A DNA stretch of 50,923 bases, taken from Fragilariopsis cylindrus CCMP1102. Its lineage: Eukaryota > Bacillariophyta > Bacillariophyceae > Bacillariales > Bacillariaceae. Position 1 is the first letter of the stretch. Each line of letters begins with the position of its first letter. This document shows, piece after piece, positions 1 through 12,147 of the stretch. The stretch is from contig FMBT01000561.1 of assembly GCA_900095095.1 (NCBI GenBank), positions 1 through 50,923 on the forward strand. Reading direction: 5' to 3'. The notes below the pieces were generated by a model, which was not told the DNA's origin, searched no databases, and worked only from the letters and a program-made list of their open reading frames with translations. A program made the translations under genes and the position numbers.

Positions 1-1400
1 GAGAGCTCGGTGTTTACTCGGGATGAAACTTGGTGCACCACTCGGATCGAGACTAGGAACGGAGCTCGGTAGAGAACTTGGTGAAAGACTGGGCTGAGAG
101 CTTGGTGGAAGACTTGGCAATAAACTAGGAACAACACTCGGTGATTGACTTGGCTTAAGACTTGGGATTGAACTAGAACTGGGCATCATACTCAGTTCTG
201 TGCTAGGGACGAAACTGGGTTCACTACTCGATTCACCACTAGGAGCAGCACTTGGTGAAAGACTTGGCCTCATAATCGGAGAGGCACTTGGGATAAAACT
301 TGGTGTAGCAATTGGATCAAGACTCGGAACAGAGCTAGGTAGAGCACTTATGGAACTGGGCATTACACTTGGTTCTAAGCTCGGGATGGAACTGGGTTTG
401 CTACTCCGATCACCACTAGGAGCAGAACTAGGATTACTACTCGGCTTGGTACTCGGAGCTGCGCTTGGGTCATTACTGGGCTGAGAACTCGGAATAGCAC
501 TCGGGGTATAACTTGGTGTGCTGCTTGGATCAAGACTAGGTACAGAGCTAGGTGGAGCACTCGGCGAAAGACTTGGCTTGAGACTTGGTATGAAACTGGG
601 CATTGCACTTGGTTCCGAGCTCGGGAAGGAACTGAGTGTGCTACTCGGATCACCACTAGGAGTAGAACTTGGATCCAAACTAGGTTCTAAACTAGGAGCA
701 CCACTCGGATCGAAACTAGACAAAACGCCAGGTCCAGTACTTGGCAATGAACTGGGCTCTGAACTAGGAAAAGAAGTAGGAGCTGAACTAGGAATGGAAC
801 TAGGTGAGCCACTTGGTTTATCACTAGGAAAGGAGCTAGGGACGTAACTCGGATTGAAACTGGGAGCTACACTTGGTTGAGGGCTTGGATCGGAACTCGG
901 AACAGAACTTGGTGAGAGACTGGGCCTCGCACTAGGCCAAGCACTTGGGATATAACTTGGTGCACCACTTGGATCGAAACTAGAGACAGCACTAGGTATA
1001 GCACTTGGTACAGAACTTGGCATTAAACTTGGATCCGAACTAGGTTCTGAACTATGAACGGAACTGGGTGAGATACTCGGATCGATACTAGGATCTGAAC
1101 TAGGAATGTTACTCGGACTGAGACTGGGAGCCGCACCCAGTTCAGAACTTTGACCGAAACTCGGGTCAGAACTCGGCGAAATACTTGGAATTGAACTGGT
1201 CATAGTACTGGGCAGCAAACTTGGTACAGTACTTGGCAATGAACTGGGCTCTAAACTAGGAAAAGAACCAGGCTCTAAACCGGGAATTAAACTGGGCGAG
1301 CCACCTTGTATATCACTAGGAAAGGAACTAGGGACGTAGCTTAAACTGAGACTGGGAGCTGCGCTCGGTTCAAGACTTTGATCGGAACTTGGAACACTAG
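1..1400. repeat. 12-bp PSxx repeat with 213-240-bp higher-order units
   Basis: The basic unit is 12 bp, one P-S-x-x per unit on the minus strand. Longer blocks recur: the segment around 360 (cattacacttggttctaagc) returns with few changes at 600, and the segment starting ggatcaagact at 315 returns at 528. This gives a higher-order unit of about 213 to 240 bp made of 18-20 short units. It indicates growth by unequal exchange of multi-unit blocks. Confidence 0.7.
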
Positions 1401-2385
1401 GTCCAGTTGTTGGTCTAGGTGTTAGTGGTAGTGGCGCTTCTGTCGGTGTGCTTCCTAGAAGCAATTTAGTCGGGCTGTCAGTAGAAGGAATAGAGCTGGG
1501 TAGAGTACTCTGTGATTGACTTGGCTTAAGACTAGGAATGAAACTGGGTTTAGCGCTTGTGCTAGTGTTAGGCGCGTTTGTTGCAGATGGTACAGAATTG
1601 GGTGCATCACTTAAGCTGGGATATGACATGGGCAACACACTCATTTCCGAGCTACTAGGGACGGAACTGGGTGCGCTACTCGGACCAAAGCTACTAGTAG
1701 GTTCGATAATTGGGACAGAACTTGGTGAAGAACTTGGTTCCGAACTCGTGGCGAAACTTGGTGTGCTACTCGGGTCAAAGCTAGGTTCGAGACTACGGAC
1801 ATAACTTGGTGATGCGCTAGGTGATGTATTAGCTGGTAATGTCGGTGTTAGTGTTCCTAGCACTACTGTCGGTGTACTTGTTTTATTTTCTATCTCTACA
1901 GGTGACTTGGATAGACTATCAGTAGGAGAATACGATGGTGATTCAGTAGAAGAATCAGTTGGTGATATCGTTGGACTATCAGTTGGTGGTCGTGTCGGCG
2001 AGTCAGTCGGAGAATCTACTGGTGAATCGGTGGGTGATATCGTTGGAATGTTAGATGATAAAACCGATGGTGGATCTGCTGTACTGCTAGAAGGACTGTC
2101 ATTAGGAGAATCGGTTAAATCAATAGGAGGAACGATTGGTGGATCATTTGATGATTTCGTTTGTGAAACCGTTGGTGAACCAGTTGGTGAGTCGGTAGGG
2201 GGATCCATTGGAGTATCAGTAGGAAAATCAGCTGGTGAATCTGTCGGTGATGTCGTATATGATTTGGTGGGTGATTTCGTAGGCAACTCTGTAGGTGAAT
2301 TAGTTGGACGTTTTGTTGCTGGACTTTTCGTTTTTTTCACCTTTTTACTTTTGGTAGGGGAATCCGTTGGACTGTCAGTAGGAAA
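1..2385 (-). CDS. PSxx/PTxx-repeat protein, 3' end beyond window
   Basis: On the minus strand one frame is open from 2385 to the left edge, about 795 codons with no stop. It codes almost only four-residue repeats: P-T-x-x (often DSPT, ESPT, KSPT) from about 2385 to 1400, then P-S-x-x from 1400 to 1. Such Pro/Ser/Thr-rich stalks are common in diatom surface or secreted proteins, usually between a membrane anchor and Cys-rich modules; no Cys module is visible here, so it would lie beyond the window. The upstream part (anchor, Lys-rich region) is listed separately because an in-frame TGA at 2386-2388, produced by a one-base loss, separates them. The longer gene at 24.3-26.9 kb has the same general plan. 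That it is coding is likely from frame preservation over 2.4 kb of repeats; its function is unknown. Confidence 0.55.
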
Positions 2386-2510
2386 TCAGCTGGTGAATCT
2401 ATGGGTGATGTCGTATATGATTTGGTGGGTGCTTTCGTAGGCAACTCAGTAGGTGAATTACTCGGATTTTTCGTAGTTGGACTTTCGGTTTTTTTCACTT
2501 TGTACGTTTA
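2219..2510. repeat. Tandem 158/159-bp duplication in the PT region
   Basis: The stretch beginning gctggtgaatctgtcggtga at 2231 is repeated from 2389 with few differences, a spacing of 158 bp. One copy has aaaa (2223-2226) where the other has aaa (2383-2385), so the true repeat would be 159 bp, 53 codons. The missing A is exactly what breaks the reading frame. Confidence 0.7.
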
Positions 2511-3243
2511 GTTTTGATTTCTTTGACTTTTTGATCTTTGACCTTTACTTTTCCCCCTGTACACCCTGTTCATCTCCTCTGCCTTTGCCGATGCTATCTC
2601 CTTCAATACTTTCACTTTTGTTGGTCGTCGAAGCATTTTCGTCTCCTTTGCCTTTCCCTTTGCCATTTCCTTTACTCTTTTTGCTTTCGTTGTCCAGAAC
2701 ACTTCTCTGAATGTTTTTTACTTTTTCGCCTTCACTTTTTCGTATCCTTTGCCTTTTCCTTTACTCTTGTCTCCTTTGTTTGTCTTGCCATTACTTTTAC
2801 CGTTACTCTTTCCGCCTCCTTTGTTCTTCGAACCATTCTTTGATCTTTTTAGTCCACGTTCTAACCTACGTCGTTGTTTGATCTTCTTTCTTATAGTTGT
2901 CGTCGGCATGACACCGCCGTCGACAGCTTTCGCTGTACTAATCCTTTTCCTAACAACTCTCGATAGGTATCTTTGGCGAACAAGATATATTCATATATGG
3001 TAGTGGCAGTGGAAAATTTTCGCGTTATTGTTGTTGTTTTTGCTTTTGTTGTAGTTGTAGTTATTGCTGCTGTTATTAATAATTCTACTAGTAGGAAGGA
3101 GGCTTGACAAATAAGAAACCGGATCCGGCAGCTACCAATGTTAATAACAATGATAGAAGTAACAACGAATTAGAATGCGATCGATGTTCTCGTTGTTCAT
3201 CATCATGGCGTTGTCGTGGATTTCTTACAGTAGCCAAGAACAT
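2386..3243 (-). pseudogene. Disrupted 5' part of the PS/PT-repeat gene
   Basis: Reading leftwards from an ATG at 3243-3241, the minus strand gives a 51-codon piece with a charged N-terminus and a hydrophobic Leu/Ala/Val segment like a type II anchor, ending at TAG 3088. From 2909 to 2510 another frame gives Lys/Gly-rich sequence (SKGKGKG type) broken by TAA at 2718-2720 and TAA at 2508-2510. The same frame then enters KTESPTTKNPSNSPTELPT, continuous in sense with the PT repeats below 2385 but offset by one base. An anchor, a Lys-rich part and then a PT stalk make a plausible gene start with at least three lesions. Introns could hide some of these; I found no convincing GT-AG pair for the Lys-rich stops. 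Either a decaying gene or an error-laden stretch. Confidence 0.4.
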
Positions 3244-3460
3244 CCTTTTCTTCCTTCGTTTTGTTTATTTACACTTGAATCTGTGTGTGAAGTTTTTTTG
3301 TGATTGTCATATATTGGTATGATAGGAGATTATCATGGTTAATTTTGGTAGCATACATACGAGATGTGTGGCCGTGATGAAATACCCTATTTTGATCATA
3401 AGTTCTTGTCGGTGGCGCGATTTTACCGGTATAATAATACATATATATTTTATTGTGCCT

Positions 3461-3590
3461 TATGAGCGGAGAATTATTCCATTCTGCTTGTGCATTTTTT
3501 TGTACGTGCAATCATGAGCGGGAGAATTATGCATTCCATTCTGCTTATGCATTTTTGTATGTTCAACATCAATTATGAGTGGAGAGTTTT
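3461..3590. repeat. Three imperfect 52-61-bp tandem copies
   Basis: Copies start at about 3462, 3514 and 3575, each with atgagcgg(g)agaatta followed by cattctgcttrtgcattttt. No long reading frame is preserved, so this is probably non-coding upstream sequence of the PS/PT gene. Confidence 0.6.
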
Positions 3591-4854
3591 TTCGTTTGCG
3601 GGAAATACCGGTTTTATATGTGTATTGAGACGATAAGTAGGTCCTGGAGTGACTCATTCATCTATCCTTAATCATGATATTGGTGTGAATGATATGTCCA
3701 GTTGCTCGATCCTATTTAGGGTTTTTTACTGGAGAACTGATTAGAGTTGAAGTTGTCGCATTCTCTCTTGATGATGAGTGAGTCGACGCGGGGCTCGAGT
3801 AAAAGTGAATAATGTTGTTTATAATATTATGATCTGACAACAGGAAAGAAAATTGGCGTCGCGATTTGCGTCGTGGTAGTCGCTTGGTCAGCCAAAATCC
3901 GTATTTGTGGCTTCACATAACCTACTTCCGGACCAAAACTGTTCAATATTAGCTCGGATAGTACAGTAGTCGTACAATTTTATCTCTCCGAAAATATCAA
4001 TCAAAAACATACGTTTAGCTTCAACAGGTCTAGTTAGGAAGGGAAATGTGTACTTCAACGGCACGTGGGAAGGTGAGCTTAGTCAATAGCCGTTGTAGTC
4101 GTAGTAGTCTTGGTTAGCTGCGTCATCGTTTAGGAATGCTCATTTTAGCATCAGTCAGGAAAAAACAAAGGATTCCAAATGCAAGTATTTGTAGTCGCGT
4201 CCTAGCAAGTGTTTTACATAATAATATTATTATACTAGTAATATATAATATATATTCCCTCTCCCCTAACGTCAGCTCGAGATTTTCAAATCTGCTAACT
4301 GACATTTTGGGACTTAGAAAATGTCACAGAACAACCGATATATCAAATGAAAATAGTCCAATGATATCTAGATGATGTAAGAGAATAATGGAGATGATAG
4401 TCACCCAGCAGCATATGAGGTGCGGTTGTTATCTAGTAATAAAACAGATTGCGTAAATCGTTTATTAATATAACAATAATATACTATAATGTAATGTTTC
4501 TTTAGCATATACTCTATAGTTTGATTTGTAGTCCTCCTCCCTTATGCGCCTCTTCTGGCGATTCGAAATTTGCAGTACCACCTTACAGAATTCCCCCCAA
4601 ATGACCAAATTACACTGAAACTGTTCATCCGTATTAAATGGATCGAGAGTTAAATATAGGCAGCAGTACAATTTTAGATTATATTGACTAAGTTGCTCCT
4701 CTTCACGAGCTACGTAGTCCCTATCAGGATTCAATTCCTCTACGATGGGTACTAAGATACAGTTTACGCAGATCTATTCATTCTTCTTCTTCTACTACTT
4801 CTTCTAACCGTTCACAAAGCGAGCCACGTATCCCCCACACGGGCTATATCTTTT
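3591..4854. other. Intergenic, no supported gene
   Basis: Only short frames occur. The longest, about 89 codons on the minus strand at 4465-4734, starts at TTG and resembles nothing I know. The stretch separates the 5' side of the PS/PT gene from the 3' side of ORC3. Confidence 0.5.
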
Positions 4855-7800
4855 TCAACACCATACCACGGCAACCTTTTCATACGTGATCACTTCATTT
4901 TGTTGCTTTCCGCGTTGTTGTTGTTTCCACGTCGTTGTGGTGGGTTTCTTCCTAGGTCGGATCAATCCACATTTACGTAAAGTCCAAACCCCTATAGCAA
5001 AATCTTCCACGGTACCACCAAATGTATTGTACCAATCATCTCGATCAACTGACAATCGTCCCTCTAATAGTTCGTATAGTTGTCGCGATCCATATGGTAA
5101 GTTATCTAATATCCTTCGTCGGAAATTAATCGGCCGTCCATCATTTATATTATTATTGTTAGGGTTGTTGTGAGTATTCCTCGTTTCTTCTTCTTCTTCT
5201 ACCAGAGGTAGTGGTGGTGGTGTCATTATCGGCATCGGCATGAGAGGATTGATTTCAATCCAACGACGGGTCCAAAATTCAACTCGTTCTAATACAAGAT
5301 GATTGATTTTTAATATTGTTTCTGTTATCCCCCTACGAATCTTCTTCTCGTTTCTAATACTACTAGTTATAGTAACTGTACTATTATTAGTACGGTTTTT
5401 TTCTTCGTCTTCTTTGTCATCGTTTTTGTTAGTATTGTTGTTGCTAGTATTCGTCGTTGTCCTCCTCAAGGCCTCAACGAATACAATCATTTGTCGTACT
5501 ATTGTAATAAGTTCATGTCGCTTTTGTTGATCAATTCCATTCATTTTTCTACTACTACTACTACTACTACTACTTCTATTACTAGGACTATTATTATTTT
5601 TGGTCGTCTTCTCCTTATCACCACCTACTATGATTCCTCTTTGCAAATATCGTCGAAGTGTCCTTTCAACATGATCTTGATCATCATCTTGATCATCGTC
5701 ATTATTCTCGTTTTCGTTTTCGTTATTGATATTCGTTTCATTAAATGTAGTAGCGGCAGTAGCAGCAGTGGTAGTAGTTTTTGCAGTAGTAGTAGTAGTA
5801 GTAGTAGCTACTGCTGCAGCTCCTGCCTCACTACTACTACTACCAATAATGATGCTGTCATCGTCGTCGTTGGTGGTGGCAGGGGGATGTGTTGTTTCCA
5901 CCATCATGGGAACGTCTTCTTCGTCTCCTTCTTCTTCTCCTTCTTCTTCTTGAGTTGTAACGTCAACTACGTCTACGTCAACGTCTACGTCTACTTCAAT
6001 TTGTTTATAAACATCTGCCAATTGTTCTAACGTCCAATTATATTGTTGTTGATATTGTTGATGTCCTGACGATGAAAATAGAACACCTACCTCATTTTCA
6101 TTTTCATTCTCATTCTCAGTTGACGTTGTTGTTCTTGTTGTTGTTGTCGATGTGGTTGTGAGTGAAAGAATATGTAAGGGTAATAATGAACATGAAATTT
6201 TCCACCAAAATTGTAAATATCCATCATGATTATTCTTATTACTTTTTTTCGACTTTGATTTTAATAAATTATAACAATATAATAATGAATTGCATTTATC
6301 ATTTAATGACATACCCTCCTGATTGTTACTACTACAAGATGATAAAAGTTTTTGTGCATTATGATAAGAACAAAACCATGCGACAAATTCTGGTTGATAT
6401 ATATTCACATTATCAGTACCAATCATATTGTATAATAATGATGATGTGGATGATAAGGATGTTGATGTTGATAATGATAAATGTTTTTGATCATCATTCT
6501 GTTGTTGTTGTTGCTGTTTCTGTTGTACTGAATTAGTTGAATTTGAGTTTGAGTTTAAGTCTGAATTTGTTTTAGAATTTGTATTTGTATTTGTATCATT
6601 TGCATTTAAGTCTAATGATGAATTTGAATTTGAATTTACTGATAATGTATTCCATACAAAGGAACCTTTATATATAAAGAAATTCGATATCAAATATAAT
6701 TTTAATTTTTGACTAAATGTTGTACATGATATGGTACCACCTAATGTATCTTGACATAAGCGTAACATAACTGCATTTGTTGCTGTTGCTGAAGAAGAGA
6801 TTGCTGAATTTGAATTTGTGGATGATGTTGTTGATGGCACTACTAATAATGGCATTGGTGTATCTTTCATTTCATTTAAAAAGTATTGACACCAAATAGC
6901 TGTACCCATATTCGTATTTGGTGATGGTACTACTGCGCATAAATTTGAATATGAGGACTGTGGAATTTGACATCGTATTGTACGTATACCAAATCTTCCA
7001 CCATTCCCATTATAGTTGGATGGATTTAATAATATATTATTGGATTGGAGTTCATATTTCGAACCAATGGAATTTAATACTATTAAACTAATAGGTATAC
7101 CATAGTTCGTTCTCCATTCGATTACTGTTTCTAATAATTGAGTTTGTACTATATTATTACTAGAAACACCACTGCTACCGTCTTGACTATGAATAACTCC
7201 TGGATCTTCTAATAATAATATTAAATTTCCATGTTGTTGTTGACTTTGACTTTTACGATTGCCATTCTGACTCTGACTCTGACCATTCTGACTCTGATTC
7301 TGCTGACGTTCCTGACGTTTGCGTTTGCGTTTGTTATTATTGGTTGAGTCGTCACCCTCATCCTCATCCATCTTCGTTTCTATTGTTGTTGTTGTTGGTC
7401 CATTATTGTTATCATTGTCGTCATACAGATATTTTAAATAGTCTAATATAAAATCTTGTATACTTTGTTGTCTTTTACTTGCTGTTCCCTTCAATGCAAT
7501 TCCTTTACGATCCACTAAATGTTCGTAATGTTTACGTTTTGATACATTATAGGAATATTTTTTTGTATAAGCAGCTGAAGAATCAACATTTGAATAATGA
7601 AATTGTTCAATATCATCATCAAACTCATCCATCTTTGGTCTAATATGTGTATTCTCAAAATGATTTATTAATGCATCCCATATTAGTTGTAACGTTTCTG
7701 TCCAACTTGATAACAATCTTGGTATATATAAACATATTGTATTATTTGAATTTGTATTACTGTTCTTGTTGTTCTCTTTATTATTTTTGTTACTTTCATT

Positions 7801-8419
7801 ACAGTCATTACTGGCACTATTCCCATTTTCATTTTCATTTCCATTATTAGAATTTTGAAAATTCAATTCATTCCATATAGTATGACAGATTTGTAATCGA
7901 TCATTCAAACAATTGGATATTAATGTCGATGATACTATAAATAGTGGTACTATTTCAAATGGATATTGTATGGACGTTGTTTTTGATTTTGATGTATTTG
8001 ACGTATTTGACGTTGACTTATTTGACTTGGGTGGTAGACCAAATAAATTTTGACAATATTCCCATTCATCGTCGTCATCGTCGTCATCCTTATCATCGTC
8101 ATCCTTATCATCGCCTTTTTTGTCTCTATCATTATCAGAAGCGTTACCAAGCCTACCGTTACCATTATCGTTACCGTCATTGTCACTACCGTCACCATGT
8201 AATGTCTTGATTATAGAATGACAGGTTGGTTGTACCAACTTTTGAAATGTTTTTTGAATCGAGAGTTCAAAATGTTGATTCCAATATCGGATTGATTCAT
8301 TCCGTAATCGTAATTCCGAGGATTTCGTCGATGTGATTATTCGTTCGTCATAGGCTTTTTTTGGACAAGATTCCTTTTTTAATAATTGACACCATGATGG
8401 TAATGCATTATTTGTCACT

Positions 8420-8450
<31 letters not shown>

Positions 8451-8481
8451 CTTGGTGGTGTTGATTATTATTATTGTTCAT
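4855..8481 (-). CDS. ORC3: Origin recognition complex subunit 3
   Basis: ORC3 is a subunit of the six-subunit complex that marks replication origins and loads MCM helicase in the nucleus; it pairs with ORC2 and does not need ATP-site residues. This 1208-residue frame starts at ATG. The N-terminal block (about 40-95, ending FQKLVQPTCHSIIKTLH) matches the helix at the start of ORC3. The central block has ICLYIPRLLSSWTETLQLIW and NLILLLEDPGVI, followed by LETVIEWRTNYGIPISLIVL, the degenerate AAA+ core. The winged-helix C-terminus has GSRQLYELLEGRLSVDRDDW, GVWTLRKCGLIRPRKK and ends in WC, like the family's typical end. Animal ORC3 is about 700 residues; the excess here is Asn, Gln, Asp, Ser and Thr runs between conserved blocks. 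No intron is needed. Confidence 0.82.
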
Positions 8482-8859
8482 ATTATTATTATGGTTGTTT
8501 TCGTCGATCGTCGTCGTTGTTTGCTACAGGTGACTTGCTCCCTCTCTCCCCTCTCTATCTCTCTATTTACTGTACTACAAATGTAATGTAATGGAGTAAT
8601 GTAGTAACTGACGTTTAGGAAGTACAGTAGCATTTATTTATTTCGTCGAAAAGACAAGACAAGACAATGATTTGTCATCGTTGTTGTTTGTGGTTGCTTG
8701 TTGTTGTTGTTGTTGTGAAAAAACGAGAAATCCACACACACAAGAATGAATGAATCTTTTGCACTACAGTATGTACGTCAACCTCTCGCTCGCAGTCATG
8801 ATGTTCAATGTGTTTTCCAGGGGTAATAAATGTTGTCTGCCTCTGGTACGTAGTGTAAG

Positions 8860-8867
8860 TATAAAAG
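8860..8867 (+). promoter_or_regulatory. TATA-box candidate for the 9.2-kb gene
   Basis: tataaaag stands about 340 bases upstream of the ATG at 9209. It would imply a 5' leader of roughly 310 bases, which includes the (aatca)n/(aaac)n stretch just before the ATG. The upstream part of this gap (8482-8850) also holds the 5' side of ORC3 and shows no other gene. Confidence 0.4.
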
Positions 8868-9208
8868 GAGATCTCAAGCGAGCCATCAGATCACAGTAGT
8901 TATAACGCGCTCACAAAGTACAGTACAACAAGTAGTACATTACGAAAAAAATTATCAAACATGTTACAGTACAGAATCGCACGACCAATTTTTTTAACCG
9001 GTTAGTCGGCAATGCGCCACTCGTTATAACGCACTAGCTACTGGTTAGCCAGCTTTGATCGAACCGGTTAACAACTATGTTGAATCCATCACACCGATAC
9101 TTTAACCAATACAACAGTCAAGAAAATGTTTTCATCTTCTCCCAGAATCAAAAATAACAGATAACAAATCAATCAAATCAATCAAATCAAACAAACAAAC
9201 AAACAAAG

Positions 9209-9872
9209 ATGAAATTATCCACCACATTACTAGCTTTATTTGCTGCTGTTATTGCAGCGTGTACCATGATGGACCAAGCCGATGCTCGCGTTGGGGGAGA
9301 TCGCGATCTCGGTTGGCATGAGAAGTATACTATATACTTTGCCAACAGTTGTAACACTGATGTCAAAGTACAGATCAACTCGGGTCACAGACTTGACCGA
9401 GAGCAAACAATCTCAGCAAATAGCTGCCAGGTGTTCCAAAGAGGTAGTCAAATTGAAGGCCCCAGTGTCACCTATACCGAATTGGGTATCGACGGAGCTA
9501 CACAGGTTGCATCTTGCCATCACTCTAACACCAACCATTGCAACTTAATGGGTATGGCTAATAACGCTTGTGTTATTCCACTCGCTGAATGTCCAGATCC
9601 TGTTTCAACTCCTACCCAACTGACTCTCCAACTCGAGCGCCAACTCATCTCCAACGAGTCCACCTTCTCCTGGAAAACAATGTGGTCGCAAATGTAACAA
9701 CCGTTATGAATGTTCAAATAAAGACGGGATGGTAGACAAAGGGTTTCCATATTGTGGTGCTGCATGCACAAATAATCGTTGTCAACCTTTCTATTTAGAA
9801 TGTAACAGTGACTCTGATTGTAATCCAAATAGTACTGTTTGTGGAGAGCAAGGATTTTGTGTTGGAAAGTAA
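9209..9872 (+). CDS. Secreted Cys-rich protein with PT linker, two frame breaks
   Basis: It starts with a clear signal peptide (MKLSTTLLALFAAVIAACTM). The N-terminal domain holds Cys in FANSCNTDVKVQIN, ANSCQVF, SCHH, HCNL, NNACVI and AECPDP. A PT-rich linker follows, then a C-terminal Cys domain: GKQCGRKCNNRYEC, FPYCGAACTNNRCQ, CNSDSDC and VCGEQGFCVGK, then TAA at 9870. The frame changes twice inside the linker (about 9615 and 9646), each equal to loss of one base; with both restored the length is 666 nt, 221 residues. The uncorrected frame ends at 9697 and loses the whole second Cys domain. The second domain resembles short EB/EGF-like disulfide modules, but I do not recognise the family. 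Probably secreted or cell-wall associated. Confidence 0.6.
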
Positions 9873-11031
9873 TCACATAAAGATCAATTAGAATAAAATT
9901 ATTAACCAGAAGGAGAGAGTTAATGCATCTTAATAGGTTCTCATAGTTTTTATAGTAGATGTACGGTACCAACTGTAATAACTTCAACCGGTGTTGTAGT
10001 ATTTTTCCACGATAGTAGCCCGTACAAACAAGATACTACCCACCCGTGCAGCATGGTGGATTTCATAGTAAATAATAATCAAAACCATCTATGATGGTTG
10101 ATTGTAAAGTTGATTATTATTGCTTCAACCTATGTTATTTTGAGTTGAAAATGGAAAGTCCAACCCAAAATCATGAAAAACTCTACTCAATACCATGGAA
10201 ATGTGGGTCTGAATTCAACAAAAAATAGTGTACTGTACTACTAGTAGCCAGCTAGCTAGCAGATAGCACTCACTGGAGGTAGGAAGCCCAGCTAACACTA
10301 CATAAAACATTTTGTTCGTACTGTATAAATAAGCCGGGGTCTGTCGAATTTGTTCCTACAATCAATGTATTGAATATTTTTCATGAAGCAAACGACGGAC
10401 GCAATTCATAAAAGATGGAACGCAATTAGTATGTACTGTGTACGTCAACCTCTCTCTCGCGAATTTGGTGGCTGTCATCTCTACGTCATCTCTGCATAAC
10501 CAAATTACAAGATACACTGTACCGGCACATGCAGCAACGACGAAAGAATTAACATATGACGCTTTTATAAAAACTATGTATTTCAGAAACTTTGCAAGGC
10601 AGGACGTGAAATTCCCAATGACAACCACATTTTTAGTCCACACCACAGAAATGAGGTGCAAATGCGCACTCACGGGCTAAGAGCACGAGCCAATGCCAAA
10701 AGGAAACTTGAAGGAAAGGGACAGCTGGCGTGCCAGTAGTCTCAAGATTTGAACTGTGAAATAAGACCAGTCTCAAGTTTTAAACGGTGAAATATTCGTG
10801 TCTCAACGAAAATTAGCGATACTTAACCAGTACAGAAGGAGCGAGAGGTGCAAACGAAAACTCCAGAAAATATTTCAAGTAAAAAGGATAGGAAATGCAG
10901 TTCGAACACGGAAAATCGAACAAAAACAGCAAAAACAACCTAAGTTCCTTCGAATGAATAACGAAAGCACACCTATCATAAAACTCAGATCGAAACAAGC
11001 AAAAGCCTTTTGGTTTAATCAAATCAACACC
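9873..11031. other. Intergenic with one nested inverted repeat
   Basis: I see no supported gene. At 10071-10121 two inverted repeats are nested: aataataatcaa (10071-10082) pairs with 10110-10121, and aaccat (10083-10088) with atggtt (10094-10099), a possible hairpin. A 22-base stretch at 10440 (gtacgtcaacctctctctcg) nearly repeats one at 8773. Confidence 0.4.
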
Positions 11032-11455
11032 ATGCCTCCGAAAAAACGCCAAGGCAGCAGCAACTGCAGGTAAAAGCGATGGTACTAATACGATGTGGCT
11101 CTTGATATATGCAAGTGAAGGTTGCAAAGGGGGTCCCCAAGAGGAAAGAGAAGAGGTTCTTTACTCAACGAAGGAGAAGGCTATTTCTGGACTTCCGATC
11201 TCATGGATAAGTTTGCAGACATTGAAATGATTGGAGGATGGGATAGAAGGATTTGGACGAGAAGAAGAGGATCCGTATCCGTATTCGCGTTTTAAATATT
11301 TCGGTGACGATATAATAAAGAAGAGCAACAAAGATGGAGGAATATTGTTATCCAACGCTCACTCACATTATGCAAAGCCCTTCCATAACAGTGAGCATAA
11401 AACGTATGCTAGTGGATCCACCAGACTCAGAGGTTGGGAGGTGATTGTTCACTGA
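11032..11455 (+). pseudogene. Possible gene remnant with several frame breaks
   Basis: From an ATG at 11032 the frame reads MPPKK and, after one base shift, AKAAATAGKSDGTNTMWLL and further to GLPISWISLQTLK. Another frame gives DKFADIEMIGGWDRRIW, and a third gives DDIIKKSNKDGGILLSNAHS and YAKPFHNSEHKTY to a TGA at 11453. The pieces read like protein and follow each other in order, but no single frame or intron set joins them. Function unknown; it may be chance. Confidence 0.25.
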
Positions 11456-12147
11456 CATTTCTAAGTGAAAAGAAGCTACTTTATGTTGTACTCATCTTTT
11501 GAAGTAAAGCACAGCTCGACTTTATTTCAGAAACAATATATTCTATGCAATATATCTTCTTACTACTGTTTTTAAACCAACGCTACTACTTTTCTATGCG
11601 ATTTTACGCAATTCATTCATTTATTTATTCTCCTGGAGAAATGGATCATTTTCTTAAGTAGTAGAATTCATATCATTTTAGTTAACAGATAGAATTATTA
11701 ATGAAGACAATCAATCATCCAATTACTGTAGCAAAAAAAATAGTTCGCAAATTCGGCTTTTAATTGTTGTTCTTGATGGAAGCCAAGACTATTAATTATT
11801 CCTTATTATTACTTTAATTATTGGTAGTAACCGCTTCAAGTAGTTACGATACGATAACAATCAATAATGCATGGCGTAACGGGCACTTTCCACAAGTAAG
11901 ACGTATTTACTATATTATGTTCGTAACTTGTTGATTCGAAGGGTAATCAATTCAGCAAAGTCAGTGGATGATATCTACTTATGATGGAATATAAGAGGTA
12001 TCACCTAGTGGTAATGAATGACAAACGAATAGGAGTAACGAATATTTTCATCAAATCGTACACTTGCTCCAATTTTGCGATCGGTTAAGATCTTCTTGTG
12101 CGAAGGCTGTGCGTGCGGTCCATTGATTTTTTAGCAATCTCTAATAG

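Noticed and set aside
200-1804. Plus-strand frames rich in Leu-Gly (LGxxLG) such as 200-484, 518-847 and 1538-1804
   Set aside because: They are the antisense of the 12-bp PSxx repeat; the minus frame is open for 2.4 kb while these stop repeatedly.
1907-2440. Plus-strand frame rich in ESVGDSVG
   Set aside because: Antisense of the PT repeat region, same reason.
3104-3322. Plus-strand 72-codon frame
   Set aside because: Starts at TTG and overlaps the candidate minus-strand membrane anchor; no motif.
8361-8591. Plus-strand frame with an Ala run over the ORC3 start
   Set aside because: Antisense of the poly-Gln codons of ORC3.
9000-9075. Possible tRNA in a stretch with repeated ggttag and gatcgaacc
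   Set aside because: No cloverleaf arms of the right spacing could be paired.
10362-10680. Overlapping 80- and 103-codon frames on both strands
   Set aside because: The starts are not ATG on the minus strand, and neither has recognisable content.
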